The translations under genes were made by a program, and so were the position numbers. The notes beneath the pieces were generated by a model. It was not told where the DNA came from. It saw only the letters and a list, made by a program, of their open reading frames with translations, and searched no databases. A DNA stretch of 64,000 nucleotides from Anatilimnocola aggregata (GTDB lineage: Bacteria; Planctomycetota; Planctomycetia; Pirellulales; Pirellulaceae), in assembly GCF_007747655.1 (NCBI RefSeq), contig NZ_CP036274.1, forward strand, positions 6,448,001 to 6,512,000, written 5' to 3'. Position 1 is the first letter of the stretch. Every line of letters begins with the position of its first letter. Shown here piece after piece: positions 1 to 7,081 of the stretch.

Positions 1-600
1 CGGATAGCTGCGGCTGCGGCCCGACTGATCGAGGACAACGATACTGTTCTGCTCGACGGCGGCAGCACGACCTATGAACTGGCTCAATTGCTCGTCGGTC
101 GTCCGTTGCAAGTCGTTACCAATTCATTGCCGGTTGCCAACTTGTTCACTTCCAGCGATCAAGCCGATTTGGTGTTTGTGGGTGGCTATGTCCATTCCCG
201 GACCGGCGTTTCGCTTGGGCCTTATGCCAATCAAATGCTCGCGTCGCTGAACGCTCGACGAGCGGTACTGAGTGTGGCCGGCATCAACGAACGAGGCTGT
301 TACAACAGCAACCTGCTGCTGGTCGAAACCGAGCGAGCCATGATGGCCGCCGCGGAACAAGTCATTGTGGTTGCCGACAGCACGAAGTTCGGCCACACCA
401 GCCTGGCGCTGATGTGCCCGCTCGACAAGATCGATGTGCTGGTGAGCGATCACGAACTGTCACGCGAATGGCAACACACTTTAGCCCAGTCCGGCACCGT
501 GGTGCGCTTGGCTGCTGAGTCGGGCGATACGACCAGCCCAGAAACCGCGAGCCCCGATGCCACGGCCGAAACCAATTCATCCTCCACGCATATTGCTTGA
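1..600 (+). CDS. DeoR-family transcriptional regulator (5' truncated)
   Basis: The reading frame is open from the first base of the window, so the N-terminal helix-turn-helix is off the edge and only the C-terminal sugar-phosphate sensor domain is seen. The DGGSTTYELA motif near the beginning is the phosphate-binding loop typical of DeoR-type sensors (ribose-5-phosphate isomerase-like fold), and KFGHTSLA towards the end is another family hallmark. The last 25 or so residues are a low-complexity Ser/Thr/Ala tail. It ends 12 nt before pduL, so it is probably the first or an early gene of the microcompartment operon. DeoR regulators of this type usually repress sugar catabolic genes until a phosphorylated sugar binds. 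Here the likely inducer is a fucose or rhamnose metabolite, which is inference from context. The operator should lie upstream, outside this window. Confidence 0.88.
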   Translation, partial: RIAAAAARLIEDNDTVLLDGGSTTYELAQLLVGRPLQVVTNSLPVANLFTSSDQADLVFVGGYVHSRTGVSLGPYANQMLASLNARRAVLSVAGINERGCYNSNLLLVETERAMMAAAEQVIVVADSTKFGHTSLALMCPLDKIDVLVSDHELSREWQHTLAQSGTVVRLAAESGDTTSPETASPDATAETNSSSTHIA

Positions 601-612
601 GATTTTGCCGCT

Positions 613-1332
613 ATGAGTACCTCTCCTACGCTTGACCGCGCGGTCGTCGAACAGATCGTTCGCCAACTCGTTTTGGGGGGCGCGACGAAATCTCCTGCCG
701 CTGAAACGGCTCCTGCTGCGTCCGGCAAAGTGCCCGAGTTGATCGTCAGCATTTCGGCCCGCCATTGCCACCTGAGCGATGCCGATGTCGAAACGCTGTT
801 TGGTCCCGGCGCTAAGCTGACCCCTGAGAAGGATCTGTATCAGGACGGTTTTTATGCGGCTGCCGAAACGGTGATGATCGTTGGTCCGCGCCGTCGCATG
901 TTGCCGAACGTGCGTGTGCTGGGACCGACCCGACCGTACAGCCAGGTCGAATTAGCTTTCACCGACAGCATCTCGCTGGGTATCGATGCTCCGGTTCGAC
1001 ATAGCGGCAACATCAAGGGAACACCGGGTTGCGTGCTGGTTGGCCCCAAGGGCGTAGTTGAATTGCAGGAAGGTGTGATTCGCGCTGCCCGCCACGTTCA
1101 CATGAACAACAAAGACGCCGAGCGCTATGGCGTGAAGAACGGCGACTTTATGAAGCTGCGGATCGAGTCGCCGCAATGCACGGTGGTTTTCGAAGACCTG
1201 CTGGTGCGGGCCGATGCGACGAGCAAGCTCGAAGTGCATATCGACACGGATGAAGGAAACGCTTGTTTCCTGGATGGTGCCACGAAGGTGGAACTGCAGC
1301 CTCAAGCTCACGACTGCAAGTGCAAACACTGA
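613..1332 (+). CDS. pduL: PduL-type phosphate acyltransferase of the microcompartment
   Basis: A 239-aa PduL-class phosphotransacylase that exchanges CoA for phosphate on the acyl-CoA made by the aldehyde dehydrogenase, regenerating CoA inside the organelle. Residues 1-22 form an amphipathic helix followed by an Ala/Pro-rich linker (about 24-40), which is the layout of a lumen-targeting encapsulation peptide. The two PduL beta-barrel halves follow, with the zinc-binding HCHLS motif at residues 51-55 and the second His cluster RHVHMNN at about 160-166. A Cys/His-rich tail (HDCKCKH) closes the protein. The start is the ATG 12 nt after the deoR stop. The expected substrate is lactyl- or propionyl-CoA, inferred from the neighbouring aldolase. 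The family assignment is secure. Confidence 0.95.
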   Translation: MSTSPTLDRAVVEQIVRQLVLGGATKSPAAETAPAASGKVPELIVSISARHCHLSDADVETLFGPGAKLTPEKDLYQDGFYAAAETVMIVGPRRRMLPNVRVLGPTRPYSQVELAFTDSISLGIDAPVRHSGNIKGTPGCVLVGPKGVVELQEGVIRAARHVHMNNKDAERYGVKNGDFMKLRIESPQCTVVFEDLLVRADATSKLEVHIDTDEGNACFLDGATKVELQPQAHDCKCKH

Positions 1333-1416
1333 GCTAACTCACAAATCAAATCACTCCGGTGATTGGCTTCTTTGGTTGACAATTGAAACGGTTCGTTTTT
1401 TATTTCGGAGATTGCA

Positions 1417-1716
1417 ATGGCTAAGAATTCAGAAGCGATCGGCATGATTGAGACGAAGGGCTTCATTGCCCTGGTCGAAGCAACCGACGCAATGCTCAAA
1501 GCTGCCAACGTGCAGTTGGTCGGTTGGGACAAGGTCGGCAGCGGCCTGGTTTCGGCCTTCGTCACGGGCGACGTGGCTGCTGTGAAGAGCGCCACCGATG
1601 CGGGTGCTGCTGCTGCGGGCCGCATTGGCGAAGTCGTCAGCGTGCATGTGATTCCTCGCCCGCACGAAGACCTGGGCATCGTGTTGCCACCATCGATCAA
1701 GCGAGTTGCCAAGTAA
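1417..1716 (+). CDS. BMC-H hexameric shell protein 1
   Basis: A 99-aa single BMC-domain protein that forms the hexagonal facets of the microcompartment shell. The opening [10 protein letters not shown] and the [15 protein letters not shown] helix are diagnostic of PduA/CcmK-like BMC-H proteins. The pore loop reads KVGSG (residues 37-41), as in PduA-type pores. A C-terminal extension of about 12 residues follows the conserved VIPRPH. A GGAG ribosome-binding site sits about 6 nt before the ATG. It stands 84 nt after pduL and 54 nt before a second BMC-H gene. The 84-nt gap holds a short hairpin (1349-1364), which could help raise shell-protein expression relative to upstream genes, but this is speculative. 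Confidence 0.97.
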   Translation: MAKNSEAIGMIETKGFIALVEATDAMLKAANVQLVGWDKVGSGLVSAFVTGDVAAVKSATDAGAAAAGRIGEVVSVHVIPRPHEDLGIVLPPSIKRVAK

Positions 1717-1770
1717 CGGCCGACTCTGCAAGCTTTCGAACATTCATCACAAACAGACAGGTAACGGTTC

Positions 1771-2037
1771 ATGAATACGGCAATTGGTTTGATTGAAACG
1801 AAGGGCCTCGTCGGCCTGGTCGAAGCGACCGACGCGATGGCGAAGGCCGCCAACGTGCAAATCGTCAAGCGGATCGGCATCGGCGGCGCGCTGGTTACGA
1901 CCATCGTCACCGGTGACGTCGGCAGCGTGCGGGCTGCGGTTGAAGCGGGCGCTCATGCTGCTTCGCAAGTGGGCGAACTCGTGGGGAGCCACGTGATTCC
2001 TCGCCCAGCCGAAGGCCTGGTCGAAGCGTTCATGTAG
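1771..2037 (+). CDS. BMC-H hexameric shell protein 2
   Basis: An 88-aa paralogue of the preceding shell protein with the same BMC fold: [25 protein letters not shown], and a VIPRPAEGL end close to the C-terminus. It is shorter because it lacks the C-terminal extension of shell protein 1. Its pore loop differs (RIGIGG instead of KVGSG), so the two hexamers probably have different pore chemistry and may pass different metabolites. This matches the two-BMC-H composition of PVM-type loci. Assignment of which pore carries which metabolite is not possible from sequence. Confidence 0.97.
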   Translation: MNTAIGLIETKGLVGLVEATDAMAKAANVQIVKRIGIGGALVTTIVTGDVGSVRAAVEAGAHAASQVGELVGSHVIPRPAEGLVEAFM

Positions 2038-2099
2038 TCGATTCGCTCGTGGCGGATCGAGGCAGCAGTAGCAAGGACGTTCAGGAGGAGACTGCAGCA

Positions 2100-3299
2100 A
2101 TGAAGGTGTTAGTCGCCAATCTCGGCTCGACGAGTTTCAAGTATCGGCTATTTGACATGGCCGACGAACGACAACTCGCGCGCGGTGGTGTCGAGCGTAT
2201 CGGCTCGGCAGAAAGCCCGTGCTTTGTCGAGATTCAAGGACGTCGGCAGGAATTGAAGGCTCCGGTTCCCGACCACGCAGTTGCGGTGCGGCAATGCCTC
2301 GCGCAATTGACCGATCCTCAGCAGGGTTGCCTGCAGAGCGAGAAGGAAGTGGCGGCCATCGGCTTCAAGGCCGTGCACGGAGGACGCGTGAGTGGTGTGC
2401 AACGAGTGACACCCGACGTGCTCGCTGCGATGGAAGAGATGAATCTGATTGCTCCCGCTCATAACCCGCCGTATATCCGCGCCATGCGGTTGCTCGGCGA
2501 AAAGCTGCCGGAGATACCGCTCGTCGCCGCGTTCGAGACTGGCTTTCACAACACGATTGCCGATCGGCTGCGACACTATCCGGTGCCTCATGAATGGGCC
2601 GATCGATTGCACATCAAGCGGTGGGGCTTTCACGGAGCCAGCCATAGTTACATCGCCCAGCGGACCAGTCAGTTGCTCGGTCGCTACGACCTGCGGATCA
2701 TTTCGTGCCATCTTGGTGGCTCGAACAGTCTGTGCGCGATTCGTGGCCAACAAAGCGTGGCAACCACGATGGGGATGAGTCCGCAAACGGGCTTGCCTCA
2801 CAACAACCGTGTGGGCGATTTCGATCCGTTCGCGATTCCGCTCATCATGCAGTCCGAAGGCAAGAGCCTGCATGAAGTGCTCGATACGCTGGCGGAGAAG
2901 AGTGGCCTGCTGGGATTGTCCGGCATCAGCGGCGATGTGCGGGATTTGGAAGAAGCAGCTGCACAAGGAAATGGACGAGCCAGGCTGGCGCTCGATGTGT
3001 TCGTCGCAGAGATCCGCCGGCATTTGGGCGGCATGCTGATCGAACTCGGGGGAGCCGACGCCATCGTCTTCACCGGAGGAATCGGTGAGAACGGGGCGAA
3101 CATTCGCGCGGGCGTTTGTGCCGACCTGCAAGGCCTAGGCATTGAACTCGATAGCAACCTGAACGCAACCAAAGGTTCTGCCGAACGCTGCCTGAGTACG
3201 CCTGCCAGCAAGACGCAGATTTGGGTCATTCCCACCAACGAAGAACTGATTGTGGCCCGCCAGACCAAACACGTGCTCGAAAATCGGTTCGAAGGGTAA
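2100..3299 (+). CDS. ackA: Acetate/propionate kinase family acyl-phosphate kinase
   Basis: A 399-aa ASKHA-fold kinase that turns acyl-phosphate plus ADP into carboxylate plus ATP, the energy-yielding last step after PduL. Start chosen at 2100 because AGGAGGAG lies 9 nt upstream and the protein then opens with the family phosphate loop [11 protein letters not shown]. An alternative in-frame start at 2049 would add 17 residues before this. The [11 protein letters not shown] motif and the C-terminal adenosine motif FTGGIGENG are present. Two usually invariant stretches are altered: HLGNG reads HLGGS, and the GLMMGTRSGD segment reads [10 protein letters not shown]. The substrate may therefore not be acetate. 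Lactyl- or propionyl-phosphate would suit the locus (inference). No targeting helix is visible. The next gene starts 5 nt later. Confidence 0.93.
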   Translation: MKVLVANLGSTSFKYRLFDMADERQLARGGVERIGSAESPCFVEIQGRRQELKAPVPDHAVAVRQCLAQLTDPQQGCLQSEKEVAAIGFKAVHGGRVSGVQRVTPDVLAAMEEMNLIAPAHNPPYIRAMRLLGEKLPEIPLVAAFETGFHNTIADRLRHYPVPHEWADRLHIKRWGFHGASHSYIAQRTSQLLGRYDLRIISCHLGGSNSLCAIRGQQSVATTMGMSPQTGLPHNNRVGDFDPFAIPLIMQSEGKSLHEVLDTLAEKSGLLGLSGISGDVRDLEEAAAQGNGRARLALDVFVAEIRRHLGGMLIELGGADAIVFTGGIGENGANIRAGVCADLQGLGIELDSNLNATKGSAERCLSTPASKTQIWVIPTNEELIVARQTKHVLENRFEG

Positions 3300-3304
3300 C
3301 TGTC

Positions 3305-3613
3305 ATGTTCGTCGCCAAAGTCACCGGCAGTCTGATTTCGACGCAGAAAGTAGCCACGATGGTGGGCTTCAAACTGCTCATCGTCGAGCCTTATCGCATT
3401 GAGCCGAAAGAACGCCAATCGCTGACGACCACAGGACGGACCTTTGTCGCGGTCGATACGCTCGGCGCGGGAATCGGCGATTACGTCATTTTGACTCAAG
3501 GTTCCAGCGCCCGTTTGACGCCAGAAACCAAGACACTTCCCATCGACGCCGTCGTGGTGGGAATTGTCGACAAAGTTCAAGTGGATGAAGGCACCGTGTA
3601 TTCACGGGACTAG
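3305..3613 (+). CDS. BMC-P pentameric shell vertex protein 1 (EutN/CcmL family)
   Basis: A 102-aa EutN/CcmL-family protein; pentamers of this family cap the twelve vertices of the shell. Family marks are the start MFVAKVTGSLIST, the KLLIVEPY strand, FVAVDTLGAGIGDYVIL in the core, and a C-terminal DAVVVGIVDKVQV. The ATG at 3305 follows the kinase stop by 5 nt and gives the usual family length. A longer in-frame version from 3221 would run back into the kinase gene and is not supported. It is the first of three pentamer genes in the operon. Confidence 0.96.
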   Translation: MFVAKVTGSLISTQKVATMVGFKLLIVEPYRIEPKERQSLTTTGRTFVAVDTLGAGIGDYVILTQGSSARLTPETKTLPIDAVVVGIVDKVQVDEGTVYSRD

Positions 3614-3665
3614 CGAACGATTCACGCGAATAACCGCCCGCACCTAACCAACTCACCAAAGCTAT

Positions 3666-5105
3666 ATGCAAATCAACGAAGCTCTCATTCGCAGCGTGGT
3701 CGCACAGGTCCTTTCCGAGGTGGCCCGCACGGCGCACGTCTCCGGCCCCAAGTACGCCGGCCGTCACGGCATCTTCAGCGATGTGAACGAGGCCGTCGGT
3801 GCCGCTCGCGATGCCTTTGAGCAATTGAGCGAACGCAGTCTCGAAGATCGCAAACGCGTCATCAGCCATATTCGCCGCATCTCAATCGAGCAGTGCGTCG
3901 AACTCGGCACGATGGAAATGAACGAGACCAAGGTCGGCCGCCTCGATCACAAGATCGAAAAGCTGAAGACCCTGGGTGAAAAGACTCCGGGCGTGGAGTT
4001 CATGCGGAGCGAAGTTTTCAGCGGCGATCATGGCCTGGCCGTGATCGAGCATGCTCCGTTCGGTGTGATCGGCGCGATTACTCCCGTGACTCACTCGCTG
4101 CCGACCATCACCGGCAATGCGGTGAGCATGATCGCTTCGGGCAACTCGGTGGTCGTCAATCCGCACCCCAGTGGCAAGAAGGTCGCCGCGGAAGGTGTGC
4201 GTCGCTTTAACGAAGCCATTTATCGCGACCTGGGCATCGACAACCTGATCTGCGTCATCGTTGAGCCCACGCTGGAAACGGCGAATCAACTTTTCAGCCA
4301 CCGCAACATCAACATGATCTGCGTGACGGGCGGCCCAGCCGTCGGTCGGGCGGCACTTCGCTCGGGCAAGCGGGCGGTTGTTGCCGGACCAGGTAATCCG
4401 CCGGTCGTGGTTGATGAGACTGCTGATCTCGATAACGCGGCCCGGTGCATCATCACCGGTGCTGCGTACGACAATAATCTGCTCTGCATTGCCGAGAAGG
4501 AAGTCTTCGTCGTCGAGTCTGTCTTCGACAAGATGATGGCTGCCATGGAACGAGCCGGTGCTGCCCGCTTGAATGCTCGGGAAGTCGACGAGTTCACCAA
4601 GAAGGCGATCATCAAGGTCGGCGAAGGGGAGCACAAGCACGACGGACCTTCGAAGGAGTTTCTCGGTCAAGACGCCAAGGTGCTGGCCCGCGCGATCGGC
4701 AAGAGCATCGGCGAAAAGACCGACCTGCTGTTTGGCGAGACCGATGAAAGCAATCCCTTCGTACCTGTGGAACAAATGATGCCGTTCGTGCCGTTCATTC
4801 GCGTGAAAAACGTCGACGAAGCGATCATGAAGGCCAAGCACTACGAACATGGGTTCCGCCACACCAGCATCATTCATAGCCAGAACGTCAAGAACATGAC
4901 CCGCATGGGCCGGCTGCTCGATACGACGCTGTTCGTGAAGAACGGTCCTTGCATGGCAGCACTGGGCCTTGGTGGTGAAGGCTACTTGTCATTCTCCATC
5001 GCTGGCCCGACTGGCGAGGGCGTGACAACTCCCCTCACCTTCACCCGCGAACGTCGCTGCTCGCTGATTGAAGATCTGTGGATCCTCGGTCGTCCCAAGT
5101 CGTAG
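3666..5105 (+). CDS. CoA-acylating aldehyde dehydrogenase (PduP/EutE-like), microcompartment cargo
   Basis: A 479-aa acylating aldehyde dehydrogenase that converts an aldehyde, CoA and NAD+ into acyl-CoA and NADH. Residues 1-20 form an amphipathic helix (NEALIRSVVAQVLSEV) separated from the catalytic domain by a short linker, the expected N-terminal encapsulation peptide. The catalytic domain has the acylating-ALDH proline/Thr-rich segment GAITPVTHSLPT (about 137-148), the VTGGPAVG nucleotide loop (220-227) and the catalytic Cys at 274 in NNLLCIAEK. In PVM microcompartments this enzyme is thought to use L-lactaldehyde from the aldolase. It sits between two pentamer genes. Confidence 0.95.
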   Translation: MQINEALIRSVVAQVLSEVARTAHVSGPKYAGRHGIFSDVNEAVGAARDAFEQLSERSLEDRKRVISHIRRISIEQCVELGTMEMNETKVGRLDHKIEKLKTLGEKTPGVEFMRSEVFSGDHGLAVIEHAPFGVIGAITPVTHSLPTITGNAVSMIASGNSVVVNPHPSGKKVAAEGVRRFNEAIYRDLGIDNLICVIVEPTLETANQLFSHRNINMICVTGGPAVGRAALRSGKRAVVAGPGNPPVVVDETADLDNAARCIITGAAYDNNLLCIAEKEVFVVESVFDKMMAAMERAGAARLNAREVDEFTKKAIIKVGEGEHKHDGPSKEFLGQDAKVLARAIGKSIGEKTDLLFGETDESNPFVPVEQMMPFVPFIRVKNVDEAIMKAKHYEHGFRHTSIIHSQNVKNMTRMGRLLDTTLFVKNGPCMAALGLGGEGYLSFSIAGPTGEGVTTPLTFTRERRCSLIEDLWILGRPKS

Positions 5106-5113
5106 TTTTGAAT

Positions 5114-5184
5114 GTAGCTGAATTCGCCAGAATTCAGATCCTTCCATCTTTGAGAGCGTTCGGAATTCTGGCGAATTCCGCTAC
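5114..5184. repeat. Long inverted repeat with GTAGC...GCTAC ends
   Basis: Arms 5114-5135 and 5163-5184 are 22-nt reverse complements of each other with one mismatch and a 27-nt spacer, each containing GAATTCGCCAGAATTC. As RNA it would form a strong stem-loop in the gap between the aldehyde dehydrogenase and the second pentamer gene. The terminal GTAGC/GCTAC pair is shared with the repeat at 6983-7060. Extragenic palindromes of this form are common in planctomycete genomes. Whether it processes, stabilises or attenuates the mRNA, or is just a spreading repeat, cannot be told from sequence. Confidence 0.9.
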
Positions 5185-5198
5185 GAAGAAAACACCAA

Positions 5199-5459
5199 AT
5201 GCAACTCGGCCTCGTCATTGGTACCGCGATCGCAACGGCGAGACACTCGTCGTTCAAAGGGCAGAAAATGCTCATCGTGCAGCCGTTGATGGCCGATGGC
5301 CGCACCCCCGACGCTGATCCTGTGATTGCCGCTGATGTAGTCGGCGCTGGTCGCGGAGAAGTCGTCATGATCACCAGCGACGGTAAATACGTCCGCGAAA
5401 TCACGCAGGATGAATCGACGCCGATTCGCTGGTCGATCATCGGAATTCAAGACAGTTAA
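5199..5459 (+). CDS. BMC-P pentameric shell vertex protein 2
   Basis: An 86-aa minimal EutN/CcmL-type pentamer protein. It opens MQLGLVIGTAIAT, continues with KMLIVQPL, has VVGAGRGEVVMITSDGKYVRE in the conserved nucleus, and ends in the strand WSIIGIQD. It is the shortest and most canonical of the three pentamers. It begins 15 nt after the long inverted repeat, with no strong Shine-Dalgarno sequence immediately before the ATG, so translation may depend on RNA structure there. The next gene follows after 5 nt. Confidence 0.95.
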   Translation: MQLGLVIGTAIATARHSSFKGQKMLIVQPLMADGRTPDADPVIAADVVGAGRGEVVMITSDGKYVREITQDESTPIRWSIIGIQDS

Positions 5460-5464
5460 TCGCA

Positions 5465-5743
5465 ATGAACTTATCCCCCGCCGACATCGACCGAATTGTG
5501 GCTGAAGTGGTTCGCCGCCTGCGACCACTGCTGGCTGCGTCGCCCGCTGCGCCGGTGGAGAAGTCGAACGAATTGAAGTTGAACGACAAGGTCGTCACCC
5601 TGCGCACCTTGCATGGCCGGCTGGAGGGCATCAGCCGCCTCATCGTCGATCAGCGCGCCGTGGTCACGCCTGCAGTGAAAGACGAACTGCGACAGCGTGG
5701 CATTTCCTGGGAACGATCCACCACCAACCAGGCGAGGGGCTAA
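5465..5743 (+). CDS. Small microcompartment-associated protein with encapsulation-peptide-like N-terminus
   Basis: A 92-aa protein of unknown function lodged between two pentamer genes (5 nt and 3 nt gaps), so it is almost certainly co-translated with them. Residues 2-23 (SPADIDRIVAEVVRRLRPLL in essence) predict an amphipathic helix like those that target PduL and the aldehyde dehydrogenase to the lumen. An Ala/Pro linker (24-31) follows. The remainder, about 35-85, holds TLHGRLEGISRLIVDQ and then VVTPAVKDELRQRGI. The last segment recalls a TPxAxDxLRxRGI stretch that I associate with some other microcompartment proteins, a resemblance from memory. A small protein at this place is a recurrent part of PVM loci. 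A scaffold, assembly or cargo-bridging role is possible but unproven. Confidence 0.85.
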   Translation: MNLSPADIDRIVAEVVRRLRPLLAASPAAPVEKSNELKLNDKVVTLRTLHGRLEGISRLIVDQRAVVTPAVKDELRQRGISWERSTTNQARG

Positions 5744-5746
5744 CCA

Positions 5747-6043
5747 ATGCGCATCGCCAAAGTTGTGGGCACCGTCACCATGAGTACTCAGCATCCCACG
5801 ATGCAAGGCGCTCGGTTGCGGCTGATTGTTCCGCTGTCGCTCGCTGAACTTCGTGATGGCATTGATCCGCAGGCCGACGAAATCGTCGCCTGGGACGAAC
5901 TCGGCGCCGGGATCGGCAGCCTGGTCGCAATCAGCGAAGGTGCTGAAGCGGCCCAACCATTCCGCCCCAACTACAAACCGATCGACGTCTATATTTCTGC
6001 GATTCTCGACCAGGTCGATATCGATCAAAAACTGCTCCGCTAA
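5747..6043 (+). CDS. BMC-P pentameric shell vertex protein 3
   Basis: A 98-aa EutN/CcmL-family protein: MRIAKVVGTVTMST at the start, then RLRLIVPLSLAEL, the conserved EIVAWDELGAGIGSLVAISEG nucleus, and a C-terminal VYISAILDQVDID strand. It is longer than pentamer 2 by a loop between the second and third strands. Having three different pentamer genes and no trimeric (tandem BMC) shell gene is the described pattern of PVM-type shells. It follows the 92-aa orphan by 3 nt. Confidence 0.96.
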   Translation: MRIAKVVGTVTMSTQHPTMQGARLRLIVPLSLAELRDGIDPQADEIVAWDELGAGIGSLVAISEGAEAAQPFRPNYKPIDVYISAILDQVDIDQKLLR

Positions 6044-6090
6044 CCGCTCAACCAACTGCACACAACTTTGAACCGTTAAGGATTCCTCGC

Positions 6091-6972
6091 ATGCTCAATC
6101 ATCACAAAATCAAGCAGGACATCTGCGAGATCGGACGCCGCCTGTACAACAAGGGCTTTGCCGCCGCCAACGACGGCAACATCACGGTTCGCGTGGGCGA
6201 GAACGAAGTTCTTTGCACGCCGACCATGCACAGCAAGGGCTTCCTCAAGCCGGACGATATCTCGCTGGTCGATATGACCGGCAAGCAACTCTCCGGTCGC
6301 AAGAAGCGTTCGAGCGAAGCGCTGTTGCACCTCGAAATTTACAAGCAGCGGCCCGACGTAAAGAGCGTCGTCCACTGCCATCCGCCACACGCCACCGCGT
6401 TCGCCATCGCCCGCGAACCGATTCCGCAGTGCGTGCTGCCCGAAGTCGAAGTGTTCCTCGGCGATGTGCCGATCACCACTTACGAAACTCCCGGCGGTCA
6501 GGCCTTCGCCGATACCGTGCTGCCGTTCGTCAGCAAGACGAACGTCATCATCCTCGCCAACCACGGCACGGTCAGTTACGGAGTCGATGTCGAGCAGGCC
6601 TATTGGTGGACCGAAATCCTCGACGCGTATTGCCGCATGCTCATGCTGGCCAAGAGCCTGGGCCGTGTGAACTACTTCGACGAGACGAAGGAACGCGAAC
6701 TGCTAGACCTGAAGCAGAAGTGGGGCTGGTCCGATCCGCGCAATACGCCCGAGTACAAAAACTGCGACATCTGCGCCAACGACATCTTCCGCGACAGTTG
6801 GAAGCAATCGGGCGTCGAGCGGAAGGCCTTTGAAGCTCCGCCGGCAATGGGTCCAAGCGTCGCCGCAGCCGTGAAAAAAGAAGTCGCTGCTGCTCCTGCC
6901 GGCGGCGATCAAGAGGCGCTGATCAAGATGATTACCGAACGCGTGATGGAAGCGCTGGCGGCCGGAAAGTAG
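6091..6972 (+). CDS. Class II aldolase (fuculose/rhamnulose-phosphate aldolase type), microcompartment cargo
   Basis: A 293-aa zinc aldolase of the AraD/FucA family. Zinc-ligand motifs are HCHPPHAT (about residues 93-100) and the later His in LANHGTVSYG. The early segment GFAAANDGNITVRV is the substrate-phosphate loop of the family. The catalytic domain ends near residue 225. An Ala-rich linker and a terminal amphipathic helix (EALIKMITERVMEALAAG) follow, that is, a C-terminal encapsulation peptide. In the studied planctomycete organelle this enzyme cleaves L-fuculose-1-phosphate and L-rhamnulose-1-phosphate to DHAP and L-lactaldehyde. The first half is close enough to FucA to expect the same. 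Kinase and isomerase genes for the upstream steps are not in the window. Confidence 0.94.
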   Translation: MLNHHKIKQDICEIGRRLYNKGFAAANDGNITVRVGENEVLCTPTMHSKGFLKPDDISLVDMTGKQLSGRKKRSSEALLHLEIYKQRPDVKSVVHCHPPHATAFAIAREPIPQCVLPEVEVFLGDVPITTYETPGGQAFADTVLPFVSKTNVIILANHGTVSYGVDVEQAYWWTEILDAYCRMLMLAKSLGRVNYFDETKERELLDLKQKWGWSDPRNTPEYKNCDICANDIFRDSWKQSGVERKAFEAPPAMGPSVAAAVKKEVAAAPAGGDQEALIKMITERVMEALAAGK

Positions 6973-6982
6973 TCGTTCCTAT

Positions 6983-7060
6983 GTAGCCCGACGCGTCTGC
7001 GAGGGAGCTACTTAGTTCGAGGTTCATTCACACTTCTCCCTCGCTTACGCGTCGGGCTAC
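6983..7060. repeat. Long inverted repeat with GTAGC...GCTAC ends
   Basis: Arms 6983-7007 and 7036-7060 are 25-nt reverse complements with two mismatches around a 28-nt loop. The arms read GTAGCCCGACGCGT then GCGAGGGAG, a repeat type found widely between genes of Pirellula-like planctomycetes. It nearly fills the 109-nt gap between the aldolase and the dehydrogenase gene. It could lower expression of the last gene relative to the rest of the operon, or act as a 3' stabiliser for the aldolase message. Confidence 0.92.
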
Positions 7061-7081
7061 CTAAATACGAAATCTGCAATC

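Noticed and set aside
1376-1406. TTGACA plus TATTTC before the first shell gene, as an internal promoter
   Set aside because: The start of transcription would fall at the ribosome-binding site itself and the -10 box is poor. Operon read-through is simpler.
2148-3131. 327-aa minus-strand frame opposite ackA, and similar ones at 3882-4877 and 7061-7951
   Set aside because: All lie exactly opposite well-supported enzyme genes and show His/Asp/Arg-rich antisense composition without motifs.
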